Shown piece by piece: positions 35,250 to 44,052 of a stretch of DNA of 64,000 nt (position 1 is the first letter of the stretch; the number at the start of each line of letters is the position of its first letter). The notes beneath the pieces were generated by a model. It did not search any database and was not told where the DNA came from. It saw only the letters and a program-made list of their open reading frames with translations. A program made the translations under genes and the position numbers. Source of the DNA: Thermorudis peleae (lineage in GTDB: Bacteria; Chloroflexota; Chloroflexia; Thermomicrobiales; Thermomicrobiaceae). The stretch covers positions 1 to 64,000 of the forward strand of contig NZ_JQMP01000001.1 in the NCBI RefSeq assembly GCF_000744775.1. Direction: 5' to 3'.

Positions 35250-36721
35250 TTCCCTGGAGCGACTGCGCTGCGTGTAACCGGCTCCGTGATGCCAGTTCCG
35301 TGGGTGCTATCCGGCACAGACGCGAGGCCAAAGGCAGCGTGAATCGCTGGGACTGCGCGGGCTACCTCGTGCTCCGCAATCACGAACGAGATGTTGAGCT
35401 CGGAAGAACCTTGGGCGATTGCGACAATGTTGATACCTGCTTGCCCCAAGGTGTTGAAGACACGACCCGCAACACCCGGTGTGCCCTTCATCCCCGCACC
35501 AACGACTGCCACGATTGCGAGCTGTGAATCCTCGCTAATGCGCGCAATCAATCCTTTGTGGAGGTCGAGTTCGAACTCACGGGTAAGGGCAGCGTGTACC
35601 ATTGCTGCCTCGTGCTGCCGGACAGCAAAACCGAGGCTATGCTGAGACGAGGCTTGGAAAATCATGTACACGTTCGCGCCGGTCTTGGCAACAGCTTCAA
35701 AGACGCGTGCTGTCACATCGGCCACGCTCAGGAAGCTGCTACCCTCAACAGTGATGACGCTAATCCCTGGAATGGCAGTGATTGCCTTCACAACTGAGCC
35801 ATTTGGTACCGTTTCCGGCCCAATGCGGGTGCCTGGATGGTCGGGGTTGAAGGTGTTCTTAATCCAGATTGGGATCCCGCGGCTCGCTGCCGGCTGCATT
35901 GTCCGCGGGTGGATGACTTTGGCACCAAAGTAGGCGAGCTCAGCTGCCTCAGCATAGGAAATGGCTGGCAGGGTCCGCGCTTCGGGGACAAGGCGTGGGT
36001 CTGCAGTCATCACGCCGTCCACGTCGGTCCAGATCCACACTTCATCAGCGTCAAGCGCGTAGCCAAGGATTGCCGCTGAGTAGTCTGAGCCACCGCGTCC
36101 TAGGGTTGTCACTGCGCCGTTCAGTGTTGCGCCAAAGTAACCAGTCACGACTGGCAACATGCCGCGCTCGAGCAGGGGGACAAGGATGCTGTGCGCACGC
36201 TCTCGGGTGACGTCAAGTAAGGGAGAAGCGTTGCCGAACTGATCATCGGTGACGATAATCTGGTCAGACTCCACTGGTTCGGCTGGGATGCCAGCCTGAT
36301 TCAATGCAGCGGCAACGAGGACAGCTGCCATGCGTTCGCCGAAGGAGGCAATCCAGTCTTCGGCACGGCGTGAGAGATGGCCAAGCACGTGGACGGATTC
36401 CACGAGGCGGCTGCACCGGTCGGCCAGCGCCGTGATGTGGGCAATGGTCTCGTGCTGGCGCTGCGAGTCAGTGAGCAGGGCAGTTGCCGTGTCGCGATGC
36501 CGCTCGATCAATGCTTGCCGCAGCTGCGTGTGTGCCTGGTCGTTCCCAGCGGCTGCCTGCGCAGCAGCCTCCAGGAGTTGATTCGTCACTCCACTCATGG
36601 CTGAGACAACGGCAGCAACGCGATCCCCCTGACGATAGGCATCGGCGAGGATCTGCGTTACCTGGCGCACTGCGTCGACTGATCCGACCGATGTCCCCCC
36701 GAACTTCATGACACGAAGCAT
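35246..36721 (-). CDS. lysC: Aspartate kinase
   Basis: The 491-residue product has the kinase start VMKFGGTSVGS, the aspartate/ATP site GRGGSDYSAAIL, EVWIWTDVDGVMTADPR, FGAKVIHPRTM, and two C-terminal ACT domains (ISVITVEGSSF... and LAIVAVVGAGM). It phosphorylates L-aspartate at the head of the lysine/threonine/methionine pathway and is likely feedback-controlled through the ACT domains. ATG 36721 has GGGAGGTGG upstream. No other pathway genes are adjacent. Confidence 0.95.
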   Translation of the reverse strand: MLRVMKFGGTSVGSVDAVRQVTQILADAYRQGDRVAAVVSAMSGVTNQLLEAAAQAAAGNDQAHTQLRQALIERHRDTATALLTDSQRQHETIAHITALADRCSRLVESVHVLGHLSRRAEDWIASFGERMAAVLVAAALNQAGIPAEPVESDQIIVTDDQFGNASPLLDVTRERAHSILVPLLERGMLPVVTGYFGATLNGAVTTLGRGGSDYSAAILGYALDADEVWIWTDVDGVMTADPRLVPEARTLPAISYAEAAELAYFGAKVIHPRTMQPAASRGIPIWIKNTFNPDHPGTRIGPETVPNGSVVKAITAIPGISVITVEGSSFLSVADVTARVFEAVAKTGANVYMIFQASSQHSLGFAVRQHEAAMVHAALTREFELDLHKGLIARISEDSQLAIVAVVGAGMKGTPGVAGRVFNTLGQAGINIVAIAQGSSELNISFVIAEHEVARAVPAIHAAFGLASVPDSTHGTGITEPVTRSAVAPGN

Positions 36722-36759
36722 GCGTTCCACCTCCCGCGCACGAACCATTCAAGCCGCCA

Positions 36760-36789
36760 AGGATACTGCGTGACCATGTGGTAAGCCAA
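36760..36789 (-). promoter_or_regulatory. Candidate lysC promoter
   Basis: On the minus strand TTGGCT, 18 bases, then TATCCT, about 39 bases before the lysC ATG. Moderate match only. Confidence 0.4.
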
Positions 36790-36820
36790 GGCGGCAAGGC
36801 CATCGCCCTGTTAACTCTGG

Positions 36821-36826
36821 TATACT
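36821..36826 (+). promoter_or_regulatory. Extended -10 element for the SelW-like gene and thiI
   Basis: TGGTATACT provides a TGn-extended -10 box, about 28 bases before the GTG at 36854. No clear -35 is visible, as is common with extended -10 promoters. Confidence 0.5.
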
Positions 36827-36853
36827 CAGCGTTTTGTGAATAGGAGGGAAGGA

Positions 36854-37123
36854 GTGACCACCGTGGTATCAGTGACGATTGAGTATTGCCGCAGCTGAGG
36901 CTATCGCGAACGTGCCATCCGTGTGATGGAGCAACTGCTCAATGCCTACGAGTTGGTACTTGATCAGATCGTACTCCAGCCATCGTCTGGTGGGCGATTT
37001 GAGGTAACCGTAGGGCATGAGGTTGCGTTCTCGAAAGCCCAGCAGGGGCGCTTTCCAGAAGAGAACGAGGTGGTGGAAGCTGTTGGCCGCCTTCTGGAAA
37101 ACCACGGCACTGATGGCCATTGA
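36854..37123 (+). CDS. SelW/Rdx-family thioredoxin-like selenoprotein with in-frame UGA
   Basis: Starting at GTG 36854 (AGGAGG at 36842-36847), the frame reads SVTIEYCRS, a TGA at 36896-36898, then GYRERAIRVMEQLLN and onward to the stop at 37121. If the TGA encodes selenocysteine, the 89-residue product has C12-x-x-U15, exactly the redox motif of SelW/Rdx proteins (usually IEYCxxC or CxxU). The later FEVTVGHEVAFSKAQQGRFPE also matches the family. A small hairpin, CCATC/GATGG with loop CGTGT (36915-36929), starts 16 bases after the TGA, where a bacterial SECIS would lie. The alternative is a nonsense mutation at the redox position, which would be a striking coincidence. It precedes thiI by 42 bases. 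Confidence 0.8.
36899..36940 (+). promoter_or_regulatory. Possible bacterial SECIS element downstream of the UGA codon
   Basis: A 5-bp perfect stem CCATC/GATGG with a 5-base loop CGTGT lies at 36915-36929, and TGC/GCA just outside can pair across a 2-base bulge. Position and a G/U-bearing loop fit SelB-dependent elements; the structure was judged by eye only. Confidence 0.4.
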
Positions 37124-37165
37124 TGAACGCCCAATGCGTTTGAGGCTCGATTCGTTGTGTGAACC

Positions 37166-38395
37166 ATGGGGATGAGGCAGCGCGCGCGGCATTTGTTCCT
37201 GATTGCTCGTGTCCACGAAGTTGCACTCAAAGGGGCGAATCGCCCCTGGTTTATGCGGACGCTGGTTGGGAACCTTGAGTACGCGCTCAGCGGGCTGCCG
37301 CACGGGCGCATTCAGGTTCGCAACCTGCGGGTACTGGTGCCCCTTTCAGAACTGGAAAGTTGGCCGGCCTTTCGTGAGCGGCTTGATTGGGTTTTCGGGG
37401 TTAGTTCCTACGGGCTCGCACTTGAGACAGGAACGAGTGTGCAGTCCTTGACAGCGGGACTTGACCGGCTACTCGAGCTGACCGGCCCGCCTCCTGGCAG
37501 CTTCTGCGTCCGTGTCAAGCGCACAAACAAGGGATATCCGCTGACGTCGCCCGAGCTTGAGCGGATTCTCGGTCAGCACATCCAAGAGCGCACTGGCGCC
37601 CCGGTAAACTTGACTGCGCCGACCGTAACCTATCGGGTTGACCTGCTCTATGACCGGGCACTCCTGACCGGCGAAGAATACCGCGGGCCTGGCGGATTGC
37701 CGGTTGGCGTGAGTGGCCGCGTCGTTGTCCTGCTCTCCGGTGGGTTCGATTCGCCAGTCGCTGCCTATCGGATGATGAAGCGCGGCTGTTTTTTGACCCT
37801 TGTGCACTGCCATGCCTATCCCTACGTCCGGCCGACGTCGATTGAGAAGGTGATCTCGATTGCCCAGCACCTTGGGCGCTACCAGCCAGGAATGCGCCTC
37901 CATATCGTACCGATTGGCGATGCCCAGCGGGAGATTGCCCTGGCCGCTCCGCCTGAACTGCGCGTTGTACTCTACCGGCGGCTCATGCTCCGCATCGCAA
38001 CGGCGATTGCCCACGAGCAGGGTGCTGGAGCGATCGTAACGGGGGAAAGCCTCGGGCAGGTCAGTTCGCAGACGCTTGAGAATATGCGGGCAATCGGTGC
38101 AGTGACCGACCTGCCGCTGCTACGGCCGTTGGTCGGGTTTAACAAGGATGAGATCATGGCTGAGGCTGTGCGCATCGGGACCGAGCCGATCTCGCGCATT
38201 CGCGATGATGACTGCTGCACAGTCTTCGTCCCGCTGCATCCCACAGCACATGCGACGCTTGAAGAAGCAACCGCTGCCGAACGCCTCTTCGATCCTGCGG
38301 CGTTGGTACAGGCGTGCCTGGCCCGGCGGACAGACTATGATGGTGACCCAGCGACATGGGACGTCAGCGCTGCGTTGCTCGCTGCAACCGGTTAA
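37166..38395 (+). CDS. thiI: tRNA 4-thiouridine synthase ThiI (no rhodanese domain)
   Basis: The 409-residue product has the N-terminal ferredoxin-like start (IARVHEVALKGANRPWF), a THUMP domain (about 60-165), and the PP-loop adenylation site VVVLLSGGFDSPVAAYRMM near residue 190. It also has IVTGESLGQVSSQT and a CC pair in DDDCCTVFVP. It uses ATP and a persulfide donor to make s4U in tRNA and can feed sulfur to thiamine. The C-terminal rhodanese domain of the E. coli enzyme is lacking, as in many bacteria. It is probably cotranscribed with the upstream SelW-like gene. Confidence 0.93.
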   Translation: MGMRQRARHLFLIARVHEVALKGANRPWFMRTLVGNLEYALSGLPHGRIQVRNLRVLVPLSELESWPAFRERLDWVFGVSSYGLALETGTSVQSLTAGLDRLLELTGPPPGSFCVRVKRTNKGYPLTSPELERILGQHIQERTGAPVNLTAPTVTYRVDLLYDRALLTGEEYRGPGGLPVGVSGRVVVLLSGGFDSPVAAYRMMKRGCFLTLVHCHAYPYVRPTSIEKVISIAQHLGRYQPGMRLHIVPIGDAQREIALAAPPELRVVLYRRLMLRIATAIAHEQGAGAIVTGESLGQVSSQTLENMRAIGAVTDLPLLRPLVGFNKDEIMAEAVRIGTEPISRIRDDDCCTVFVPLHPTAHATLEEATAAERLFDPAALVQACLARRTDYDGDPATWDVSAALLAATG

Positions 38396-38514
38396 GGCAT
38401 GGCGTCAGGGTGGGGTCCGATTCGATCACACGCTGGTCAACATGGCACGGTAGCACACGCCCAAGCTGCACCAGACTGCTTCCCAGGCGCATGTGACTGG
38501 TAGGGGTGAAGCAC

Positions 38515-39339
38515 CTAGGCATGGGGTGCTGTCACAGTGTCGATGGAACGGGCAAAGGATTCGCGAATGCGCCGGACAAGCAGCGTGATGCTCACGATGG
38601 CCACGAGCCCGCTCAATGTCTCGGCAAGCAGCCAGCCCATTGGTGAGCTAACTGGCAGCGTTTGAAATGTATCCCATAGGGTATGGAGAATGATCGCGAG
38701 CAGCAGTGCGCGCCAGGTCGCTCCCCGGATGAGCCCATGGCCTGTTTGGGCACGCTCGCGCCAGAGCGTTGCGGTAACGAGGCCGGTCCACGCAGCGTGT
38801 CCGGCGGGCGAGAGCAAGCCCCGGATAAGCAACACAGTCTCAACTAAGCCAACATTACCTCGTGAAGCAAGGAGTGCGACGAAGCCGTAGCCCATCGTCT
38901 CAAGCGCCGCAAAACCCATCCCAGAAGCAACACCAAGTACCAAGCCGGTTGCTTCACTGCGAGAGCGGCCGAAAAGATAGACGACCAATGGCACAATGAG
39001 CTTGCTCAGCTCCTCGATCACCCCAACAGCAATGAGCGGCAGGAAGCCGAGGCTACGGTAGGTATCGTACTCCAGCGTGCCAGCGACCGTCGCACCAAGG
39101 ACGCCGCCCCAAACAAAATTCCAGATAACGACATGTGGTGCCAGCTGTTCCGGCAGCGCGTGCTCATAGAGCCAGAGGACAAAGGTGACAGGCACCAGGA
39201 AGGCACCGATGAGGAGCAGGGCTGGCGCGTAGTTCGGGTTATGCGTTTGCTGAATCGCACGCTGCAGCAAAACAAAGAGGATGAGGCCACCAACAAGGAC
39301 CTGGAACCATCCGCGGAATGGAAGACGGAGAATCCCCAT
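38515..39339 (-). CDS. prsW: PrsW-family intramembrane metalloprotease
   Basis: The 274-residue product has eight or so hydrophobic segments and the PrsW metal motifs: IEELSKLIVPL (EExxK type), FAALETMGYG, SPAGHAAWTGL and IILHTLWDTF. The family cleaves anti-sigma factors or other membrane proteins within the bilayer. ATG 39339 has GGAGGGGG upstream, better than the in-frame GTG at 39360. It lies 49 bases downstream of mprF on the same strand, so both probably serve the cell-envelope response. Confidence 0.87.
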   Translation of the reverse strand: MGILRLPFRGWFQVLVGGLILFVLLQRAIQQTHNPNYAPALLLIGAFLVPVTFVLWLYEHALPEQLAPHVVIWNFVWGGVLGATVAGTLEYDTYRSLGFLPLIAVGVIEELSKLIVPLVVYLFGRSRSEATGLVLGVASGMGFAALETMGYGFVALLASRGNVGLVETVLLIRGLLSPAGHAAWTGLVTATLWRERAQTGHGLIRGATWRALLLAIILHTLWDTFQTLPVSSPMGWLLAETLSGLVAIVSITLLVRRIRESFARSIDTVTAPHA

Positions 39340-39388
39340 GACATCCCCCTCCGAATGCACGATGCGACTGTGGACAATGCACTACCCG

Positions 39389-42097
39389 CTATGATAGCGA
39401 TGATGCAGGGGCTTGTGCCGATACAGCAGTAGAAGACACGCTGAGGCTGAAAGGATCCCAGAGTGGCTCGCCAGGCAGGAAGCGTGCAGCCCGGCGTGGA
39501 TCGTAGGACTCAGTGAGCCGTACGACTGCCAGCGCAATCAGTGGTAGCGCTAGTTCAGTCTCGTAGACGAGGTACCGTGGCTCCCAGACTGGATCAAATT
39601 TGTCCTTGTACTCCCGTAAACCAGTGAACGAGAAGAGCCGGTTCAACCGTGTGTAGAAGAGCTGAATGGCGCGAGCTGTCAAGTCCACCCCGGTTTCAGG
39701 CGTCACACCAGCCAGTGGAGCCAGCCCAAGCGACAGGCTAGTGTAGCCGTGCGCCTGGGCTCGTTCAATGAGCTTGACGAGCAGAAAGTCCATTGCACCA
39801 TTGGGTTCTGGCAGCCGACGCATGAGGTCGAAGGTGAGTTGGCCCGGCACCCCGCTCGGGATCAGGTTCACGAAGGCGACAATCTGCCCGGTTGCGCTCT
39901 CGACCGCAACGATCGGCGTCCACCTGACATAATCATCGCGAAACTGCCCTTGGGTGAAGCTACGTTCACGCCGGTTTAGTCCAGTGAGCCATGTGTCGGA
40001 AACGGCACGAAGATGAGCAAGCAGCGTGTCGTTGTGGGGTGGGGTGTAGTAGACAACGTGATATCCCTCGCGCTCAAGGCGATGCACAATCCATCGGAGC
40101 GGCTTACGGCGCGCGCCCCGGAGCGAGAACGAGCGCAGGTCGAGCACGGCTTCTTCGCCGATCTTGATTGCCTCGAGTCCACGCGCGCGGTATGCCGCAA
40201 GATGTGTCTCAGGCACTTGATGGAAAGCGACCCGCCAGTCGTTCGCGTCGCAGAAGTCGAGGAACTCGTCGAGTACGCGGTCGAAGTCTGCTGGTGTCGC
40301 GGCAACGGGGTCGCCGAGGACAACGGCCGTGTTGAGACTGACGCCATAGGCGATCACGGCCTCGCCGTGTGAGGGAAAGAAGAAGAGCTTATCCGGCCAC
40401 CACTTAAAGAAATCAAGCGAGGAGTTGCCATACCGCTCAATCAGCTGCCGAGCACGCTGACGCTCCTGTGGGTGCGTGCGATAGCGCCAAACGACGGGGC
40501 GGGTGAGGGAGAAAGCCGCGACTGCGAGCGTGGTAATGCCAATCACGGTCAGCGAGTCAAGGAACCACGCGCCGTAGCGGGTGTGGGGGTGAATGGTTCG
40601 TCCGCCGATGCCAAAGTAGGTGGCAAGTGTCTGCTCAATTGCCTCGTGGAAGCGAAAGTGCTCGCCAAACGCGCGTGGGCCGAGCAGTTGGAATCCGAGT
40701 GCGCCGTACACGAGGGCAAAGGCAAAGCTAAACACAGTAAACGCGAGACCACGTTGCAACGTTGGCAGGTCAGAGCGGACATGGTAGTCGTTGTGGCGCC
40801 AGAGCAGAATCGCAATGTTGATGCCAGCCAGTACTGAAATCCATGGGTCGCCCCCGCGTAGACCGTGGATCGGAATCAGGCCAGCCAACAGAGCAAGCGA
40901 GGCAAGCCAGGCTGTGCGCTTGCGACGCCAGAGTTGATAGGCCAGGTACATGAGCAAGAAGCCGAGGACGACGGCGAAGGTACGCGAGAACTCCTGCGGC
41001 TCAAAGAGCGAGTACTCACTCAGCCGGTTCAGCCGTGGAGGGATCATGTGTGGCGTCGTCGCAACCAAAATTGAGAGCAGTCCTGTGAGGAAGAGCACCA
41101 GAGCTGGCAAATGCCGAACGAAACGACGTACCTCGCGGTCTTGCCCAAGGCGGAGTGCGAGCCCAAGCGCGAACGGCAACCAGAGTTCATGCAGGCGGTA
41201 GAGCAACGAGGCCGCGAGGGCGGCAGCCCCGGGCACACCGAGTTGCTCGAGCGCGAGCGTCATCGACAGTTCGACCGCGCCGGTGCCTTGAAAGAGCGGG
41301 ATGACGAAGGCAAAGAGCAAGCCGACCTGATAGCCAATCAGCGCCACGAGCAGCGGAGGATGGACGCCCGTCGCGCGGAGGCAGGCAGCTAACAGCGCGA
41401 CGTTGGCCAGGTCGACTGTCAGCGCAAACAGGAAGGGGAGGCCGAGGTCGCGCACGCGAATGCGCCGGCTGCGCAGGCCGTCGATGAGCTGGCGGACTTC
41501 CTCCGGCAACATACTGACAAGGCGATCGGGCAAAGGTAGGCCGCTGAGCACGAGCGCCGCGCCGCCGATGAATGTGCCAGCAACCAGACTCAGCGCAGCA
41601 ACACCGCTCAACATGAGGGGGGTTAGGGCGTGGTCGAGGATGAGCAAGATGAGCGCAGGGATCAGCAAAAGCACAAACGACGTATAGCCGAGCGCGGCGT
41701 AGAGCCCGAGCGAGAGGAGGGATGCTTCGGTGGGCACCCCGAACTGGGCCAGATCCTGCGTGAAGACGTAGGTGCCAGGAGCGACGCCAAACGGCGTGAC
41801 GGTGCTCACGAGCAAGCGGTGAAGGTCAGCGCGGAATAGTGTGCGAATGGGCAAGGGGTAGCCAAGCCGCGCCAGGATTGTCCGAAGGTTCGCCGCAATG
41901 ACCAGGAGGATGCCCAGCTGAAGCAGGAGCGTCACGAACAACCAACGCGGGTCGGCATGACGCCAGACCAGGGTCAGCCGCACCAGCTCGCGCCGCTGAT
42001 TCACGAAAAAGATGGTTACCAGCCCCAGTAAGACGACTAGCCACGCGCCGCTGGGAAGGCGCTGGAGTTGCTGGATGATTCGTCGCACGAGTCGCAT
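39389..42097 (-). CDS. mprF: MprF-type phosphatidylglycerol aminoacyltransferase/flippase
   Basis: The 902-residue product has about 14 hydrophobic segments in the first ~560 residues. The lysylphosphatidylglycerol flippase part shows STVTPFGVAPGTYVF and PLFQGTGAVELSM. A cytosolic DUF2156 GNAT-like synthase domain follows (about 570-860: KLFFFPSHGEAVIAYG, VALGDPV-like VVLGDPVAATP, GAMDFLLVKLIE, FSFTGLREYKDKFDP). It transfers an amino acid from tRNA to phosphatidylglycerol and flips the lipid, lowering envelope charge. The amino acid cannot be predicted. It heads a two-gene unit with prsW. Confidence 0.9.
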   Translation of the reverse strand: MRLVRRIIQQLQRLPSGAWLVVLLGLVTIFFVNQRRELVRLTLVWRHADPRWLFVTLLLQLGILLVIAANLRTILARLGYPLPIRTLFRADLHRLLVSTVTPFGVAPGTYVFTQDLAQFGVPTEASLLSLGLYAALGYTSFVLLLIPALILLILDHALTPLMLSGVAALSLVAGTFIGGAALVLSGLPLPDRLVSMLPEEVRQLIDGLRSRRIRVRDLGLPFLFALTVDLANVALLAACLRATGVHPPLLVALIGYQVGLLFAFVIPLFQGTGAVELSMTLALEQLGVPGAAALAASLLYRLHELWLPFALGLALRLGQDREVRRFVRHLPALVLFLTGLLSILVATTPHMIPPRLNRLSEYSLFEPQEFSRTFAVVLGFLLMYLAYQLWRRKRTAWLASLALLAGLIPIHGLRGGDPWISVLAGINIAILLWRHNDYHVRSDLPTLQRGLAFTVFSFAFALVYGALGFQLLGPRAFGEHFRFHEAIEQTLATYFGIGGRTIHPHTRYGAWFLDSLTVIGITTLAVAAFSLTRPVVWRYRTHPQERQRARQLIERYGNSSLDFFKWWPDKLFFFPSHGEAVIAYGVSLNTAVVLGDPVAATPADFDRVLDEFLDFCDANDWRVAFHQVPETHLAAYRARGLEAIKIGEEAVLDLRSFSLRGARRKPLRWIVHRLEREGYHVVYYTPPHNDTLLAHLRAVSDTWLTGLNRRERSFTQGQFRDDYVRWTPIVAVESATGQIVAFVNLIPSGVPGQLTFDLMRRLPEPNGAMDFLLVKLIERAQAHGYTSLSLGLAPLAGVTPETGVDLTARAIQLFYTRLNRLFSFTGLREYKDKFDPVWEPRYLVYETELALPLIALAVVRLTESYDPRRAARFLPGEPLWDPFSLSVSSTAVSAQAPASSLS

Positions 42098-42512
42098 TTG
42101 CCGCCGCTCACCTTAGGATGTTGCCACCGTTTGCCGTGTGGCACGCGATTGATGATAGACAAAATGCAGGCACCCTGCGAGTCCCGTTTCCTGCGCGGCC
42201 GTGTCCAGGGCTGTGTAGACCGACAACGCCCTGAGAACGAGCGAGTCGCGTGCGATGCATCAGCTGGTCCCTGCCCAGCGAGCCAATGGCCTCACTGCTG
42301 CATGCCCCGGTAGCGATGGCACTACCCGCGCGAGAAGCTCCCGGCTCACCTTGATGGCCTGTTATCCGCTGAGCTTAGGCGGATTCTAGACGATGAGTGG
42401 AAACACCTCAGGAGAAATCGTCGCGTGTAGCATCGAGAGGTATGGCTAGGGCCTCTCGTTGCCCAGGCTGACGTAGCGGCTTGCCAGTGTCGTGTAAGCA
42501 AGGAGAACATGC
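42098..42512. other. Intergenic stretch between divergent mprF and membrane-protein genes
   Basis: About 415 bases with no supported gene. A 7-bp hairpin, CGAGAGG/CCTCTCG with an 11-base loop, lies at 42434-42458, upstream of the membrane protein gene; it has no T run and may be a leader structure. Promoters for both flanking genes are expected here, but I could not pick convincing boxes. Confidence 0.45.
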
Positions 42513-43016
42513 ATGATGATGACCGATCTCGTCTTTGTCTTACGGCTCCTCCACCTGCTGACTGGCCTCGGCTGGGTCGGGGAAGTATTAACAGTCAACT
42601 TCGTCTTGCTGCCGACCTTACGCCGCGTCGATCCGCAGACCCGGGCACAACTCCTCATCCTCGCTTTCCCACTGGTCTTTCAACTCGCTACTGTTCTCGG
42701 AGGACTCGCTGTGCTGAGTGGCCTTGGGCTGTTCCTCCTGCTTGCTCATGGCCATCCTCTCCTGCTCGTAACGACCGCATGGGGGCACCGCATCCTCATT
42801 GGCGGATCCCTAGGAGGCGGACTCTACCTCTTCCATCTGTTCCAGGAGTCACGAGCGGAGCAGTCACTGGCAGCCGAGATTCTGGCATTGCGTGAACACG
42901 ACGATCCGGTTCGCCTCGCGGCTCTGTTCCGTCATCTGGCGATCTTTCCACGTGTTGGACTCGGCATCCTCCTCGTTGCCGTTGGCTTCATGAGTGCCGC
43001 GGCACGCCTACCGTAG
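42513..43016 (+). CDS. Four-span membrane protein, CopD/DUF2269-like
   Basis: The 167-residue product has four hydrophobic segments. The first, RLLHLLTGLGWVGEVLTVNF, resembles the heme/copper-histidine helix of CopD- and DUF2269-type proteins, and WGHRILIGGSLGG is in the third. Function unknown; a role in metal or redox handling would fit the mercury cluster that follows, but that is inference. AAGGAG is 7 bases before the third possible ATG (42513). Confidence 0.6.
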   Translation: MMMTDLVFVLRLLHLLTGLGWVGEVLTVNFVLLPTLRRVDPQTRAQLLILAFPLVFQLATVLGGLAVLSGLGLFLLLAHGHPLLLVTTAWGHRILIGGSLGGGLYLFHLFQESRAEQSLAAEILALREHDDPVRLAALFRHLAIFPRVGLGILLVAVGFMSAAARLP

Positions 43017-43467
43017 GTCGTCGCATCCCAATGCATTCGCCGATCACTGCCAAGTTCCGTGGGTACTCGTTCCTGCTTGTCACGGTGAAGCAATACAAAA
43101 ACGAAATCGAATCTTCCGTGATCGAGATAGTCTGAAAATGCCACAGAAAATTGTCTCGTTTTTCCTGACTTGTATCTTCATATCCGAATACGATAAAATG
43201 ATTATGTGCCAACGAGCTGCGGCTCGTAGCACTGCAAGTAATAAGACGTGTGGGCATGCCTGAGTCTGTTCCATCTCGCTACGCAGAATGCGAAGGGAAG
43301 AGGTTCCCGTGGTGGAGGCTGATCACTCGCTCAATCAGTTGCATTATTCACGTGTTCCCATCTTCCCGATAACGCAAGTCACTGGCCTGAGCCAGCAACT
43401 CATCAAGCTTGCATTAGCCCTGGACGCAGCGTGAATGTGCCACGTCATGACCAGTAAGGAGAGCGCC
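43017..43467. other. AT-rich leader region of the mercury cluster
   Basis: About 450 bases without a supported gene. The part from roughly 43080 to 43205 is clearly richer in A and T than its surroundings. A possible promoter is TTGTAT (43170-43175), 18 bases, then TAAAAT (43194-43199), with an imperfect TCAT...ATGA symmetry across it, which could be an ArsR-type operator. A 48-codon frame from 43288 has no ribosome site and no recognisable product. Confidence 0.45.
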
Positions 43468-44052
43468 ATGCAAGCGCGTTTGCCAGAACGTCAGAAAGCA
43501 AAGACCGATAAAAGAATGCTTCGTGTGAAGTGGCATTGGGTGGGCACAGGGCTCGAGGGGTTCGCTGCGATCAGCGGACTGGCGCTGAGCGCCATCGCCT
43601 GCTGTACATGGGCGCTTATCCAGTGGCTCGCCCTTGTCCTTTCTGCAGTTGGGGGAGCAGCAGCGTTTACCGTGCTTGCTCGGGCTGAAGCGTTGCTGCT
43701 TGTCATCGCCGCTGGAGCGCTTGGCGTTGCCGCCCGGTTCACTCGTGATCCCCTTAGTCGGACTCTCGACCTCGCGCTGGCTAGCCTGATGCTCCTCCTT
43801 GCTGCCCTGCGTGAGATGTGGTCGATTTCCCCGTTCCTACTTTGGGCTCTTGGCCCCTTGAACTGGCTCTTCGTCCACCGTCAGCAAGTCTTGCTTGTGG
43901 CCATTCTCGCTAACCTCGCCATTCGTATTGGAAGCTGGGCATGGCGCCATAACCAGGGTGCTTCGTCGGGATGCTGTAGCGTGCAGCCGACGAGCGTCTC
44001 GCGGGGCGTCGCTGACGTTGCATGGGAGGAACACGATGGCGTTATCGTCTGA
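43468..44052 (+). CDS. Membrane protein with vicinal cysteines, candidate mercury transporter
   Basis: The 194-residue product has AAGGAG before its ATG and four or five hydrophobic segments. The first contains LSAIACCTWALIQWL, whose CC pair in the first helix recalls MerT-type mercuric transporters, though the rest is not a clear MerT. A second CC is near the C-terminus (SSGCCSVQP). It overlaps the merA start by 17 bases. Import of Hg(II) to MerA is a reasonable but unproven role. Confidence 0.6.
   Translation: MQARLPERQKAKTDKRMLRVKWHWVGTGLEGFAAISGLALSAIACCTWALIQWLALVLSAVGGAAAFTVLARAEALLLVIAAGALGVAARFTRDPLSRTLDLALASLMLLLAALREMWSISPFLLWALGPLNWLFVHRQQVLLVAILANLAIRIGSWAWRHNQGASSGCCSVQPTSVSRGVADVAWEEHDGVIV

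Noticed and set aside
43288-43434. 48-codon frame ahead of the mercury membrane protein
   Set aside because: No ribosome-binding site and no recognisable family.
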